A stretch of 62,914 nt of DNA, from contig JAIPBX010000004.1 of the NCBI GenBank assembly GCA_021738485.1, positions 1 to 62,914 on the forward strand, written 5' to 3'. This document shows, in pieces, positions 62,121-62,914 of the stretch; the stretch's first letter is position 1, and every line of letters begins with the position of its first letter. The DNA is from Bacteroidales bacterium (lineage in GTDB: Bacteria; Bacteroidota; Bacteroidia; Bacteroidales; JAIPAH01). Both the position numbers and the translations under genes were made by a program. The notes beneath the pieces are model-generated. The model was not told where the DNA came from. It saw only the letters and a list, made by a program, of their open reading frames with translations, and ran no database searches.

Positions 62121-62142
62121 GGCGAAGCGTCTTCGCTTCGCC
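62121..62142 (+). repeat. hairpin B, 9-bp stem with TCTT loop
   Basis: GGCGAAGCG pairs perfectly with CGCTTCGCC across TCTT and is followed by TTCTTTC. Its core AAGCGTCTTCGCTT is the reverse complement of the core of hairpin A. It could be a terminator for the CotH-protein gene. Confidence 0.7.
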
Positions 62143-62479
62143 TTCTTTCATTCTTTAAGTTTACCCGATTTTTACAAGCGGGCCTCTGGCTTCTGTAAAA
62201 AGATTTTTCGAAATTCCTTCTTCCAATTAAAGTGGCCGGTATTTGATTAATTTCCAAAACTCTAACTCCTGACCCGTTTCTTATGATTCAAGCATTTGAG
62301 CTTAGAACATCGTAAAATATCATGTCGCATTATGGTCGTAGATAGATTTTTGGGTAAGTTCTTAAAATCAAATTCTTAGTTTTCTATGAGATTCAATAAT
62401 GATTTTTTACTGTCCTCCCGATGAAAAATGAGACATTATGTTTTACGCCGAATATGGAGTTCTGAATATGAGAATTTTA

Positions 62480-62514
62480 CACCCAAATGAATTTGGGTGC
62501 TATGCTCATGGAAG
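62480..62514 (+). repeat. palindromic direct repeat, copy 1
   Basis: CACCCAAAT pairs with ATTTGGGTG across GA, followed by CTCATGGAAG. The same order (palindrome, then CTCATGGAAG) recurs about 110 bases downstream. Confidence 0.75.
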
Positions 62515-62540
62515 ATCAAATTTCGCAGAAATGCCGGGTG

Positions 62541-62557
62541 TTGGATAGGCTATCCAA
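62541..62557 (+). repeat. short palindrome
   Basis: TTGGATAG and CTATCCAA flank a single G, giving an odd-length perfect palindrome between repeat copies 1 and 2. Confidence 0.6.
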
Positions 62558-62587
62558 TACAGCTATTGTGGTTAGAGGGATATTTTC

Positions 62588-62620
62588 CACCAAATGAATT
62601 TGGGGTTAATCTCATGGAAG
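62588..62620 (+). repeat. palindromic direct repeat, copy 2
   Basis: CCAAAT-GA-ATTTGG is preserved from copy 1, again followed by CTCATGGAAG, with some changes in the flanking bases. Confidence 0.72.
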
Positions 62621-62636
62621 GTTTAACCACCTATAC

Positions 62637-62652
62637 CTCATTTCCAAATGAG
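62637..62652 (+). repeat. AT-rich hairpin
   Basis: CTCATTT pairs with AAATGAG around CC. It resembles a shuffled form of the neighbouring motif (CTCAT and AAATG both recur). Confidence 0.55.
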
Positions 62653-62661
62653 ATTAGCTCC

Positions 62662-62696
62662 CCCGCCCGTATCGAATGTCGGCACGTTCGGGCGGG
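62662..62696 (+). repeat. GC-rich hairpin
   Basis: CCCGCCCG pairs with CGGGCGGG across a 19-base interior that itself holds CGAATGT/ACGTTCG as an alternative stem. It is strikingly GC-rich in an AT-rich neighbourhood. Confidence 0.65.
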
Positions 62697-62740
62697 CGGA
62701 TTTATCCAGGTGGCAAATATTCCCCAAGAAATCTTCCCCT

Positions 62741-62758
62741 AGCCCGCTTTAGCGGGCT
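62741..62758 (+). repeat. GC-rich hairpin, 8-bp stem
   Basis: AGCCCGCT pairs perfectly with AGCGGGCT across TT. No T run follows. Confidence 0.65.
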
Positions 62759-62898
62759 TCAAAGAACGTGGCAACAAATAAAATGGGGCATATCTGATCA
62801 TCGGGCATCTTACCACCCGATTTTTCGCCGCATGAAAGGTTCCGGATGGTAGGAGCGCCTTTAGCTGCGGCGAAGAAGAATAGGAGACCGATTTTTTA

Positions 62899-62914
62899 CA
62901 CCCAAATGAATTTG
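62899..62914 (+). repeat. palindromic direct repeat, copy 3, cut by the window edge
   Basis: CACCCAAATGAATTTG repeats the start of copy 1 base for base, including the preceding TTTTA, 419 bases further right. The window ends inside it. Confidence 0.65.

Larger units (their letters stand above)
62027..62914 (+). other. 888-base non-coding region rich in short palindromes and a repeated palindromic motif
   Basis: No credible gene is visible; the only longer frame runs across the repeats with a low-complexity composition. The left part holds two perfect hairpins with complementary loops, the middle is AT-rich and featureless (62160-62460), and the right part holds several hairpins, GC-rich and AT-rich, and three copies of a motif around CCAAATGAATTTGG. 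It looks like a REP/MITE-type repeat island whose right end lies outside the window. Confidence 0.75.

Noticed and set aside
62497..62742. An 81-codon frame in the repeat island
   Set aside because: It crosses the palindromic repeats, has no promoter or family resemblance, and its start falls inside repeat copy 1.
62480..62914. Possible CRISPR array
   Set aside because: Only three copies at unequal spacing (about 110 and 310 bases), no uniform spacers and no cas genes.

Overview
The window looks like chromosomal DNA of a member of the Bacteroidota. Supporting signs are two SusC-like or OMP_b-brl TonB-dependent receptors with carboxypeptidase-regulatory-like N-termini, a gldF-gldG pair, a surface protein with a type IX secretion (T9SS) sorting tail, a FISUMP-domain lipoprotein, and repeated promoter-like TAnnTTTG boxes with an upstream TTG instead of sigma70 boxes. 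Pyruvate:ferredoxin oxidoreductase and a soluble NuoE/NuoF/NuoG-like flavin complex suggest an anaerobic or fermentative lifestyle. A Bacteroidales/Marinilabiliales-type organism is my inference, not something the sequence proves. I see no rRNA, tRNA, CRISPR, phage or transposase genes.

Layout. 1-3.7 kb: a cut-off KAS III-type ketosynthase with its acyl carrier protein, then a TonB receptor. 3.9-6.8 kb: two tandem paralogous B12-binding-type radical SAM proteins. 6.8-13.2 kb (minus strand): a tight mutS / membrane-TPR protein / acyl-CoA ligase operon. 13.3-19.1 kb: an RNA methyltransferase, a beta-barrel protein, and two paralogous OmpA-like/TPR envelope proteins, one fused to a beta-barrel and one a lipoprotein. 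19.2-25.1 kb: deoxynucleoside kinase/folK, a glucosaminidase, sppA, 5-formyl-THF cyclo-ligase, and an e(P4)-type acid phosphatase with a small partner. 25.1-28.7 kb: nifJ. 29-32 kb: a FISUMP lipoprotein and a TlpA-like thiol protein. 32.1-38.2 kb: an operon for a three-subunit flavin/iron-sulfur complex that resembles an electron-bifurcating transhydrogenase. 38.5-44 kb: a GAF/receiver/PPDK-N fusion protein with a small lipoprotein, divergent from a response regulator that lacks its phosphoacceptor Asp, followed by a proteasome-like Ntn hydrolase. 44.1-45.5 kb: glutamate dehydrogenase. 45.6-50.1 kb: gldF-gldG-DUF4340 behind a SAM hydroxide adenosyltransferase. 50.2-55.3 kb: PhoH, purC, a SirB1-like protein, a nucleoside phosphorylase and cinA. 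55.3-62 kb: a second TonB receptor, ribosomal protein L28 and a large CotH/lamin-tail T9SS cargo protein. 62.0-62.9 kb: non-coding DNA rich in short palindromes and a recurring palindromic repeat.

How it fits together. NifJ reduces ferredoxin while oxidising pyruvate. The nearby NuoE/NuoF/GltD-NuoG complex has the parts to exchange electrons between ferredoxin, NADH and NADPH, and glutamate dehydrogenase is a possible NADPH consumer. Many other genes build or service the envelope: receptors, OmpA-like proteins, T9SS cargo, GldFG, glucosaminidase and SppA. The least explained locus is 38.5-44 kb, where receiver domains, some of them degenerate, are combined with an ATP-grasp phosphotransfer domain next to a possible Ser-type Ntn hydrolase. 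I consider it the best candidate for an undescribed system.
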